Origin: Planctomycetota bacterium
GTDB lineage: Bacteria > Planctomycetota > Planctomycetia > Pirellulales > PALSA-1355
DNA length: 64,000 nucleotides
Assembly (NCBI GenBank): GCA_003389325.1
Contig: QQVE01000047.1
Coordinates: 62,001-126,000, forward strand
Reading direction: 5' to 3'
Each line of letters opens with the position of its first letter. Position 1 is the stretch's first letter. The notes beneath the pieces were generated by a model. The model saw only the letters and a program-made list of their open reading frames with translations, made no database searches and was not told where the DNA came from. This document shows, piece by piece, positions 10,670 through 18,722 of this stretch. Both the position numbers and the translations under genes were made by a program.

Positions 10670-13408
10670 CTAGAGCACCACAGTGAACATGATGTTCGTC
10701 ATCAGCGTGCCGGGAATCCATTTTCCATCTTCGTCGCCGATGTAAGCCCGCAGGTTGTGCACGCCGGCGGGGATGTTGTACATGCCGCCGTCGGAAAACT
10801 CGGAGAAAGGTTCGCCCAAGTCGACCTGAAAGAAGACCTTCGCCCCTTTCGGGAGTAACCCGAGCACGTTGTATCGCAACCGAACCGGTACATTGCCGTG
10901 TACGACGGCCCCGTTCCACGGCGTGGTCATCACGACGCGCGGCGACACCGACGTAAGATCCCGAATCGGCGACACGAGGCCCGTGATGCCCGGCCGCTGG
11001 TATGCTTCGGGCGGGGCCACCGATCCACCCATCGATAGCTTGTACTTGGCCCAGTTCGCGGCGTTGGTGAGTCCCTCCTCGGGCGAGCCTATGTCTCCTT
11101 CGTTGCGCGTGCCGAGCAGGGACGGGTGGGTGCTGGGCATCACGAAGTCGGCGGATTGCTCGTTGAAATAGACCTCGAAGTTGTCGCCGCGCACCTGGTT
11201 GTAGTCGAACACGCGCACGATGGTTGGCTCCGTCCAGGCGAGGAACTCGCCGCTGACGAGCATGCGGATGTTGGCCGCCTTTGGCAGCAGGTCTTCATCG
11301 ACCGGCCCTGCGGGCAAATCGGGGAGCACTTCGAACTTCACGTTGCGGAGTTCGAGGACCGAACCATTGGAGGGACGCGACTCGCGCGAAGGCGATATGG
11401 TGACATTAATGTAGCTTTTCAGCGTCGTGTTCTGAATCACCGTGGGCCGCTCGATTCCTGGCAGCGAGGCATCGTTGGTGGGCGCATAGACCGCGAAGCG
11501 CACCCCCTCGATACGTGAGTTGACCACCCGGAGGTTCAGGTTTTCGTACGTGGCCAGGTCCAAGCCGCGCGTACCCGTGTGGTTGCGGTTCTGCGCTTCC
11601 AGGTCGCCCAACACGAGCAATTGTCCAAAAGTCAAGTTTGCCGTGTGATAGACGTGCACGCCCGCATGGTAGGTGTGCCAGACGTGGAGATTGTGAATGT
11701 AGGTGCCAGGCTGGTTCGGCGCGGAATGGTCGCCGGAGACGAATGCCGCCCACAGACCCAGGCGGCTCATGCCGTAGGCTTCGTTGTTCGCGAACACGGC
11801 CGTAGGATTCACGCGGGTAGTGATCCCCTGATCGGGCATGTGCTTCATGGCGCCGGGGAATGCCGGTAGCCGGACCTGGTCGGTGAAATAGCCGTCGAAC
11901 ACGAAGCCGGCGTAAGTGCTGTCGGCCGCCACGTTGTTGATCACTGCGTTTCCTCCGCGGCGGAACCAGAATCCGGAGCCGCCCCGGCCATAGTCGCCGT
12001 ACCAGGTGCCGTCCTTGCCGTCTTGGTGGGTCCCCTGCATTCGGATGGTGATGTTGTTGCTGATCATGTTCCCGATTTCGGAACCGTCTTCGGTAACGAT
12101 GCCTGCACCTTGTGCGTGGTACACGACATTGCTGTCGACCAGCCCGAAATTCGTGCCGTGGACGGCAACGGCCCATTTCTTCGAGTTTTCGACCGTGTTT
12201 CCCACGAACCGGTATTGTTGTCCGCCGAGGTCGGTGTTGTCCTCGGGGCCCATCAAATGGTGAAAGTGCACGGCGTATCGCGCAATCTGGTTCTTGCCGA
12301 TGTGCACGACGTTGCCGTACTCGTCGAGATGCGTATTGTCGATCCGCTTCAAGGCATCGGTTCGGCCCAGATCCAGGAAATGAACATGGTTAATGTCCAC
12401 CTTCGCGCGCGCGGCGAAAAGCGTATGGCCGCGCGTGCCCTCGGAATTCTCGGAGCGGATGATCACATTGCGGTCCAACAACGCGACGTGCGGCAACAAC
12501 TCCAATTCGCCGTCAGGGTTGCGTGCGCCCAAGTGATCGAACTGCAAGGGCGATTTCAAGTATACGCGTTTGCCGATGATCGCCTCGATTACAACACGCT
12601 CCCACTCGCCCGGGATCTCGTTGTTGCGAAATCGCTCGATGTCGGTGGAAGGAACCTGCCGAGTATCGGGCAACACCAGCGTGTCGCCGGGCTTCCAGCT
12701 CGTCGGGAACTTCTCCAGCTCAAGATAGGTGGCTCCCGCCACGGGCTCGCGCACGAGTCGCTGCCAGGTCGATGCCACGGGGGTTCCGTAAATCGCTACC
12801 TTGCCGAAGGCGAGCAGCCCCGTGCCGAACTGCTGCGGATCGGCTTCGAAATCGTGCGGCTTGTCGGCGATGATCAGCTCGGCCTTCACCGACGGACTTA
12901 CCTCGTGACCGGGCGCTCCGATTTGCAAGCGTCCTGTGGGCATGACGGTCACATCGCCCACGTACATCCGCGTGCTGGAAACACGGGAAATGACGAGCGA
13001 ACCGTTGATTTCCAACGCGTCGAGTCGGGCCGCTCGCTGAATTGAATACAACACGACGGTGTTCTTAGCGATGACCACGCGGTCGCCGGTCCACGGCAGC
13101 CGTCCTTCCGACCACACCGTGGGATCGCTCCAACTGCCGCTACGCACGTTCGTGATCGTCGGCTCAGCCGCGAAACGGGGAAACACGTCGCTATGCGTGT
13201 GGATCTCCGTGTCGGTGACCGTCACACCGCCCGGGTACTCGATACCCGTGACCGGATGGTGATGCGACGCCGAGTCGCTGGTCAGCTGATCGACATCCGG
13301 CGCAACGGCGCTCAGCGCGATGCGGCTTTCGAGCGGTTCCAGTAGGGGGCGTCGCGCGCGTACCTGCGACCTGCGACGCAGAGAAAAGAACTCCGGTTCT
13401 ATGCTCAT
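10670..13408 (-). CDS. secreted G8-domain right-handed beta-helix protein
   Basis: This 912-residue exported protein starts with a basic stretch and the planctomycete motif LLEPLESRIALSA (about residues 20-32). A G8 domain (about 85-200) follows, recognisable from GSWSDPTVWSEGRLPWTGDR and the repeated glycine/beta pattern. A long right-handed beta-helix with many N-rich rungs (VINNVAADSTYAG, NNEAYGMSRLGLW) comes next, and an Ig-like C-terminal segment. The G8 plus beta-helix order is that of animal CEMIP/TMEM2 hyaluronan-processing proteins and of some bacterial polysaccharide-binding proteins, so a carbohydrate substrate is inferred. The frame is open to 13513, but the start at 13408 places the conserved basic/LEPLE region at the N-terminus. 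No strong ribosome binding site is visible. Confidence 0.82.
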   Translation of the reverse strand: MSIEPEFFSLRRRSQVRARRPLLEPLESRIALSAVAPDVDQLTSDSASHHHPVTGIEYPGGVTVTDTEIHTHSDVFPRFAAEPTITNVRSGSWSDPTVWSEGRLPWTGDRVVIAKNTVVLYSIQRAARLDALEINGSLVISRVSSTRMYVGDVTVMPTGRLQIGAPGHEVSPSVKAELIIADKPHDFEADPQQFGTGLLAFGKVAIYGTPVASTWQRLVREPVAGATYLELEKFPTSWKPGDTLVLPDTRQVPSTDIERFRNNEIPGEWERVVIEAIIGKRVYLKSPLQFDHLGARNPDGELELLPHVALLDRNVIIRSENSEGTRGHTLFAARAKVDINHVHFLDLGRTDALKRIDNTHLDEYGNVVHIGKNQIARYAVHFHHLMGPEDNTDLGGQQYRFVGNTVENSKKWAVAVHGTNFGLVDSNVVYHAQGAGIVTEDGSEIGNMISNNITIRMQGTHQDGKDGTWYGDYGRGGSGFWFRRGGNAVINNVAADSTYAGFVFDGYFTDQVRLPAFPGAMKHMPDQGITTRVNPTAVFANNEAYGMSRLGLWAAFVSGDHSAPNQPGTYIHNLHVWHTYHAGVHVYHTANLTFGQLLVLGDLEAQNRNHTGTRGLDLATYENLNLRVVNSRIEGVRFAVYAPTNDASLPGIERPTVIQNTTLKSYINVTISPSRESRPSNGSVLELRNVKFEVLPDLPAGPVDEDLLPKAANIRMLVSGEFLAWTEPTIVRVFDYNQVRGDNFEVYFNEQSADFVMPSTHPSLLGTRNEGDIGSPEEGLTNAANWAKYKLSMGGSVAPPEAYQRPGITGLVSPIRDLTSVSPRVVMTTPWNGAVVHGNVPVRLRYNVLGLLPKGAKVFFQVDLGEPFSEFSDGGMYNIPAGVHNLRAYIGDEDGKWIPGTLMTNIMFTVVL

Positions 13409-13819
13409 CGATCCATGCACCCGTTGCGTGAAAAAGACGCACGCGTGTTGCCCCGGATTTGGGCACGAGAGGAAGGGATGCAGAAGGCACGCCCACTTCT
13501 GTTCCGCGAACACATTCCGCCATGCCGTCGCGTGTCGTCCGGCGGCTGACCGCCTGAACCTACGAGGTAACCTATCGAATCGTCAGATTTTTTGCCAGCG
13601 AAATTCTCGAGCACCGACGAGCTCGAAAAAGCGGCGAATCGGACGCACGGTCGCGAGGCTTTCCGACTGCCGCCACGCGGCACAAACGTGGTGGGATTGA
13701 CTTGGTCGGGCCGCATCCTCGGTGATCGGTTGGCGCCCACGCTCGAGGCAGCGTGATGTGGACGAACGTGTGTCACGCCAGATGGTTATGGAGATTGCGC
13801 GGTCCTGCAAAAACCCAGC
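13409..13819. other. intergenic region between divergent genes
   Basis: About 400 bases separate the start of the G8-protein gene (minus strand) from the mscS promoter (plus strand). It contains a short T6 tract near 13590 and no gene, repeat or RNA that could be supported. Confidence 0.4.
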
Positions 13820-13848
13820 CTGACACGCCTCCCGCTTCCGCCTATACT
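13820..13848 (+). promoter_or_regulatory. sigma-70 promoter of the mscS-like gene
   Basis: CTGACA (13820-13825), 17 bases, TATACT (13843-13848). Both hexamers match consensus at five of six positions. The predicted leader to the ATG at 13925 is about 70 nt. Confidence 0.6.
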
Positions 13849-13924
13849 GCCGTCCCCGCTAAGCCTCGAGGCCGGCGGCCGCGCCATGAGCGCCCGCGCG
13901 AATCACCTTCCTAGGGAGAGGACC

Positions 13925-15430
13925 ATGCCTGACCGAATCAAAGGGAGCCTGTGGCTTCGTACGCCGGTCTCTTGGATTTTGGCGGCCGCCGTGTTGCTGG
14001 CCAGCGCTGGCGCCGCGGCCGCTGGCGGAAGCCCGGCCCCGCCGGTCGTCGGCTTAACTGGCAGGGCCTACGATGGCTTGAACTACAACGTACGTCCGGC
14101 CATCGCCTGGCAGTCCCTGCCCTTGGCGCAGTTGCCCGCGATCGACGCGATCAACAAGGCAAAGTCCGACCAATCCGGCGGGGACGAAGAATCCCAGCTC
14201 AAGGAACTCGAATCCCTCGAGAAATTGATCGAAGTCGAGCAGAAGACGCTCGATGCGGCCCAGGCCGAGGCGCACTTGGCGCACCAGCAGTTCACCCAAC
14301 TTACCGACGACCTGGAGTCCAAAGTCGCCGGGAATCCCGACGGCGTCGCCGAGTTCTCAGAGAAGGTTCAGCAAGCCGAGGCCAACTTCAGCGCCGCACA
14401 CAACCAGGTGCAGGCCTTGCAGAAGAAACTCAGCGCCATGCGCGACCGATTCGAAGAACTGCAGCTTGAGCGTATCGCGGCGCTGGGCAGCAGCGATGGC
14501 AGTGCTGAGCCTGCCGGCGGCGACGGCGAGTCCGCCCTCCAGAACTTCTTCACACTAAAGAACCTTTTGGATTGGGTCGAAGAGCACGGGCTGAAGCTGC
14601 TGGCCATTTTACTGGGCACCTTCTTGTTGTACCTGCTGGTCAAGTCGAGTCAAAAGCACCTGGTCAAGGCGTTGGCGACCGCCGGCAGCCGAGGATCGAT
14701 CATCGAGCGCGAGAACCGGGCTGTCACGCTGGTCTCGGTGTTTCGCAACGTGGCCACGATCACCGTCCTGGCCGGCGGGGGCATGATGCTGTTGCAGGAA
14801 GTGGGCATTTCCATCGCACCGCTGCTAGGAGGCGCCGCGGTGTTTGGTCTGGCCATCGCCTTCGGAGCACAGAATCTCGTCAAGGACTATTTTTCGGGCT
14901 TCATGCTCTTGTTGGAGGACCAGTACGGTATCAACGATGTCGTGAAAATCGGCGACATCGCCGGCGCGGTCGAGGCGATCACCTTGCGGGTCACCTCGCT
15001 GCGCGACTTGGAAGGCACCATGCACTTCATTCCTCATGGCACGATTACGACGGTGAGCAACATGACGCACGGCTGGAGCCGGGCGCTGCTCGACATCGGC
15101 GTGGCCTACAAGGAAGACACCGACCGCGTCTCCGACGAGCTGCTCGAAATCGCCAAGGGCATGCGCAGCGACGAGAAGTTCGGCGAGTTTATCATCGGCG
15201 ATGCCGAGCTACTGGGCGTCGACGCCCTCGGCGACTCGGCCGTGGTGATCAAGATGTGCATCAAGACGCAGCCTTTGAAAAAGTGGGCCGTCAAGCGCGA
15301 GATGCTGCGGCGCATCAAGCATCGCTTCGACGAGGTGGGCATCGAGATTCCCTTCCCCCACCGCACCGTGTTCGTGCACCGCGAAGACGACGAGCCCAAA
15401 GAATCGTCGGGCGACAAAGAAGCGGCGTGA
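13925..15430 (+). CDS. mechanosensitive ion channel, MscS family
   Basis: This 501-residue channel has a cleavable-looking signal peptide (about 1-35) and a periplasmic coiled-coil region (about 70-185) rich in E, Q and A. Membrane segments follow, and then the MscS core. The pore-lining helix and following linker are clear: GGAAVFGLAIAFGAQNLVKDY, then YFSGFMLLLEDQYGINDVVKIGD. The cytoplasmic vestibule domain completes the protein. It releases solutes on hypo-osmotic shock. The ATG at 13925 was chosen over one at 13886 because AGGGAGAGG lies just upstream and a normal signal peptide results. A convergent CPBP-like gene follows 20 bases later. Confidence 0.93.
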   Translation: MPDRIKGSLWLRTPVSWILAAAVLLASAGAAAAGGSPAPPVVGLTGRAYDGLNYNVRPAIAWQSLPLAQLPAIDAINKAKSDQSGGDEESQLKELESLEKLIEVEQKTLDAAQAEAHLAHQQFTQLTDDLESKVAGNPDGVAEFSEKVQQAEANFSAAHNQVQALQKKLSAMRDRFEELQLERIAALGSSDGSAEPAGGDGESALQNFFTLKNLLDWVEEHGLKLLAILLGTFLLYLLVKSSQKHLVKALATAGSRGSIIERENRAVTLVSVFRNVATITVLAGGGMMLLQEVGISIAPLLGGAAVFGLAIAFGAQNLVKDYFSGFMLLLEDQYGINDVVKIGDIAGAVEAITLRVTSLRDLEGTMHFIPHGTITTVSNMTHGWSRALLDIGVAYKEDTDRVSDELLEIAKGMRSDEKFGEFIIGDAELLGVDALGDSAVVIKMCIKTQPLKKWAVKREMLRRIKHRFDEVGIEIPFPHRTVFVHREDDEPKESSGDKEAA

Positions 15431-15450
15431 TTCGCCCGCCAGGGCACACG

Positions 15451-16221
15451 TTAGATGGCGTGGATGGCAATATCCATCAAATAGTGCACCAGGCCGATCC
15501 AGATCACGTCGCGCGCTCGCTGTACCGTCCCGAAGATCGCCGCGGGCAGTGCTGAGTTGAAGGCGAAGAACACGGTCATGTGCCACGCGTCTCGTCCGGC
15601 CTCGATTTGGCCGGGCACGTGTCCAGCGGCGAACAGCAGCGACGGGATGGCCACTGCCGCGGCCGTGCCCACGAGCCACCGCAACCGCACGAAGGCGAAC
15701 GCCACGGCCACGCCTTCCAAAAAGACCGGTACGAAGTCGGCCAGCGTGTCGAACGCGACCGCGTCTGCCAGGTACTGCGGAATCCGATCGCCTTCGCCGC
15801 GCAGCAGGCAGTACGTCGCCACGGCCACCACACCCAAAGCCAAACCAAGGGCGATCTTCTCCGGCAACCGCACGGGAGTGAGAAACACCGTCTCAGGACC
15901 TTGTCGCCGTACGAGCAGCACCGCCGCGATCGGCGAGTAGATGATCAGGTTGTCGGCGATCCAGGCCAGGCGACCCCACGACGTGCTGCCGGTCGGCAAC
16001 AGCCAGCCGGCGCGATAGGCTCCGCCCAGCAGGAAGATTCCCGCGGCCGCCGCCACGGTCAGCAATAGGTCCCAGTAGGGATGGTCCGAGAGGGCCAGCG
16101 GCGGTTCGTCGCGGCGGAGCTTCGCTTTCCAATCGTAGAGCAACCACAGTCCGCAAACCGTGAGGTAGGCGGTTGCTACCGGCAGCAGAATGAAAACCGA
16201 AGCTGTCTGAGGATCGTCCAT
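15451..16221 (-). CDS. CPBP/CAAX-type intramembrane protease-like protein
   Basis: This 256-residue polytopic membrane protein has about seven to eight hydrophobic segments. The C-terminal half resembles the CPBP (Abi/CAAX-prenyl protease 2) family: LLFAAGHVPGQ fits the second motif (FxxxH) and HYLMDIAIH the third (HxxxN/D). The first motif, normally EExxxR, is degenerate here (FLEGVAVAFAFVR), with one glutamate. Activity is therefore uncertain, and the protein may be a non-proteolytic member. It lies between mscS (convergent) and the AhpD-like gene on the same strand. Confidence 0.72.
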   Translation of the reverse strand: MDDPQTASVFILLPVATAYLTVCGLWLLYDWKAKLRRDEPPLALSDHPYWDLLLTVAAAAGIFLLGGAYRAGWLLPTGSTSWGRLAWIADNLIIYSPIAAVLLVRRQGPETVFLTPVRLPEKIALGLALGVVAVATYCLLRGEGDRIPQYLADAVAFDTLADFVPVFLEGVAVAFAFVRLRWLVGTAAAVAIPSLLFAAGHVPGQIEAGRDAWHMTVFFAFNSALPAAIFGTVQRARDVIWIGLVHYLMDIAIHAI

Positions 16222-16309
16222 CGCCCGCTCGCGTTCGAATCACGTCTGTCGCTTCTTCGACGCGTGAGGCTCGATCTTGGACGAATTTTGGCAATGTAAA
16301 CTGGACGGC

Positions 16310-16741
16310 TCAATCCAGCGGCGGCAGCACGTCGGGTTCGATCTGATAGCCGTCGGCCAGAGCGTTGGTCATGTTGAACAGACCGGCGATGGCCAACACT
16401 TCGCCGAGGGCTTCTGCCGAAATGCCCTGCTTGCGCAAGGCGGCGGTGTGTGAGTTGACGCAGTAGGCGCAGCCGTTGCTGGCCGACACCGCCAGCGCGA
16501 TCATCTCCCGCGTGGCAGCATCCAGATGCGGCTTGCGGCCGCCCGCCTCCGGATGCATCAGCGACTTGAGCGTTGTCCACACCCCTTCGAGCTGCGTGGG
16601 ATTCGTGGCCAGCACGCGCCAGATGTTCGGAACGAAGTCGATCTCCTTGGTTCGCTTGATGTCGGCAAAGATCTCGGCCACTTTGCCCGTGGCTTCCTCT
16701 TCCGACACCGGGCGGACCGTCGCAATGCGCTCCTCGGCCAC
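16310..16741 (-). CDS. AhpD-like alkylhydroperoxidase/carboxymuconolactone decarboxylase family protein
   Basis: This 143-residue all-helical protein of the CMD/AhpD superfamily carries the redox-active CxxC plus histidine motif CAYCVNSHTA (around residues 92-101). It probably has peroxidase-type disulfide reductase activity in the cytoplasm. The start is a GTG at 16741, fixed by a perfect AGGAGG eight bases upstream. The unusual start and excellent ribosome binding site suggest good translation. The CPBP-like gene follows 88 bases downstream on the same strand. Superfamily assignment is secure; the reductant partner is unknown. Confidence 0.9.
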   Translation of the reverse strand: MAEERIATVRPVSEEEATGKVAEIFADIKRTKEIDFVPNIWRVLATNPTQLEGVWTTLKSLMHPEAGGRKPHLDAATREMIALAVSASNGCAYCVNSHTAALRKQGISAEALGEVLAIAGLFNMTNALADGYQIEPDVLPPLD

Positions 16742-16874
16742 AATGGAAACCTCCTGTTGCAGACAAACGATACGAGAACATCAGCCCGAACCGCAAGCGA
16801 GGTCACAGATCTGCGCAGCCCACACGTCCCGCACTCACGCTTTTCGGGCCTCCACCGGGAAACTCCGCTGAAGT

Positions 16875-18722
16875 CTAATTGTCGCGATCGCCGACCAGAC
16901 GCGGCACGTACTTCTCGTAGCGGCCGTGCGGCGCGTCGCCGTTCTTTCCGCTCAGCTTCGACTTGATGGCCGCTACGTCGTCGGGAAACTCGTCAAGTGC
17001 GTTGAGCGCGGACATCGCCGTGAACACGTCGTGGTCGCTCCAATCGGCATGGTCGGCCAACACCTTGATCGCCAGGGCGCGGTCGGACGGTTGCCCGTAG
17101 CGCCCCAATGCCTCGGCAGCAACGATCCGCACGTAGGGCGAGGGGTCCGCCAGCGCCGAAACCAGGCTGCCGTGCCCCACGGCGACGGCATCTTTTCCCC
17201 GCATCAACAGCCCCATGGCCGCCCAGTAACGCACGGCCGAGTCGCCATCCTCGAACGCCTTGACCAAAGCGCTCGTGGCCTCGGGCTCCAGGTTCGAAGC
17301 CAATTCGGCGGTGGCCATGATCCGCTCAAGGGGGTACTTGCCCGTGTCTCGAGCCATGTCGTAGGGCGTCGTGCCCTGGCTGCGGGCGTGCATCTCGCCC
17401 TCGGGTAGAAAGCCCACGTCGCGAATCTTCAGCGCCAGGTCGCGCTGTGCCTTGCGGAGCCGCTCGAGCACGTCATGGTGCTCCAACGAGTCGGCCAGAT
17501 TGTGGACTTCGTCGGGATCGTTTTCCAAGTCATAGAGCTCTTCGGCAGGCTTGGGATTCCAGAAAAAGTCCTGCTCTGGCGTGAGTTTGCCCTGCTGGTG
17601 CAGCCGCTCCCAGACGGGCGTCGTCGGCGTTTGCCACATGTAGTTGAGATGCTGACCGTAGATGCGGTGCGGCATGTAGTTGCGCACGTAGACGTAACGG
17701 CCGTCGGTTACGCTGCGCACCATGTCGATCCGCTCGTCCATCCGTCCGCGGAATCCGTAAAGATAGGGCTGCGGCTCGGCCGCGTGCTCACCCAAAAACG
17801 CATGGCCCTGCATCCATTCCGGCGGTCTGATGCCGACCAGGCTCAACAGCGTGGGGGCGAAGTCGACAAAGCTCACCAGCCGGTCGGTCTTGCCGCCGGC
17901 CACGTAGTCCTCCGACCGCAAGTGCTTGAACTTCTCGGGAATGTATACGACCAGCGGCACGTGCAACCCGGCATTGCAGGGCCAGCGCTTGTTGCGCGGC
18001 ATGCCCGAACCGTGGTCGGCGTAGTAGAACACGATCGTGTCGTTGGTCAGGCCCGCTTCCTCCAACTCCCGCAGCCGGGCCCCGGCATCCGCGTCGGCCA
18101 GCGACACCACGTCGTAATACTGCGCCCAGTCGCGACGCACTTCTTTCGTATCCGGGTGATACGCCGGCACGGGCGCCTGGGCCGGATCGTGCACGGCCTT
18201 GTGCGGCCGCTTACGAATCTGGCTCTCGTGGCTACGTCCGGAATTGAAGATGGCGAAGAAGGGCTGGCCCTCGCCGCGGTTCTTCCAGTGGCCCTTGCGC
18301 GACGAGTCGTCCCACACCTTGCCGGGCTTTTCGACGTTGTAGTCTTCCTTGGCGTTGTTGGTGCAGTAGTAGCCGGCCTCGCGAAGGAACTGCGGATACA
18401 TCTTCTTGCCGCGCGGATACGGCACCATGCTCCGCATGTGCTGCCCGCCTGTGGAGGGAGCGTACATGCCGGCGATCAGCGTCGTGCGGGCCGGAGCGCA
18501 GACCGGTGCGTTGGACCAGCAGTGCGTGTACAGCAAGCCCTTGGCCGCCAGCGCATCAACGTTCGGCGTCGTGGCGTATGCGTCACCATAGCAGCCCATG
18601 TGCGGACCGTGATCTTCGCTGACGAGCCACAGAATGTTCGGCCGGAGAGCGTCTTCGGCGAAAACGTTCGCGCTTGCGAACAGCAGCAAACAAACCAGCG
18701 CGCTGGTGAGGGAGTGGATCAC
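16875..18722 (-). CDS. sulfatase with C-terminal HEAT-like repeats
   Basis: This 615-residue secreted sulfatase has a signal peptide (about 1-22). The N-terminal catalytic domain begins with RPNILWLVSEDHGPHMGCYG (metal-binding aspartate) and contains the formylglycine motif CAPAR within VCAPARTTLIAGMY. A later YADHGS motif provides further metal ligands. After about residue 460 the protein changes to HEAT/PBS-like helical repeats (SALADPSPYVRIVAAEALGR). The start is a GTG at 18722 that overlaps the stop of the PhoD-like gene as GTGA, which argues for translational coupling. The frame is open far upstream, but there it is antisense to the phoD reading. The sulfated substrate is unknown, probably a polysaccharide or glycan. 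Confidence 0.92.
   Translation of the reverse strand: MIHSLTSALVCLLLFASANVFAEDALRPNILWLVSEDHGPHMGCYGDAYATTPNVDALAAKGLLYTHCWSNAPVCAPARTTLIAGMYAPSTGGQHMRSMVPYPRGKKMYPQFLREAGYYCTNNAKEDYNVEKPGKVWDDSSRKGHWKNRGEGQPFFAIFNSGRSHESQIRKRPHKAVHDPAQAPVPAYHPDTKEVRRDWAQYYDVVSLADADAGARLRELEEAGLTNDTIVFYYADHGSGMPRNKRWPCNAGLHVPLVVYIPEKFKHLRSEDYVAGGKTDRLVSFVDFAPTLLSLVGIRPPEWMQGHAFLGEHAAEPQPYLYGFRGRMDERIDMVRSVTDGRYVYVRNYMPHRIYGQHLNYMWQTPTTPVWERLHQQGKLTPEQDFFWNPKPAEELYDLENDPDEVHNLADSLEHHDVLERLRKAQRDLALKIRDVGFLPEGEMHARSQGTTPYDMARDTGKYPLERIMATAELASNLEPEATSALVKAFEDGDSAVRYWAAMGLLMRGKDAVAVGHGSLVSALADPSPYVRIVAAEALGRYGQPSDRALAIKVLADHADWSDHDVFTAMSALNALDEFPDDVAAIKSKLSGKNGDAPHGRYEKYVPRLVGDRDN

Noticed and set aside
13409-13513. 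Longer N-terminus of the G8-domain protein.
   Set aside because: It would place a Cys- and Pro-rich stretch before the basic LEPLE region that normally begins such proteins.
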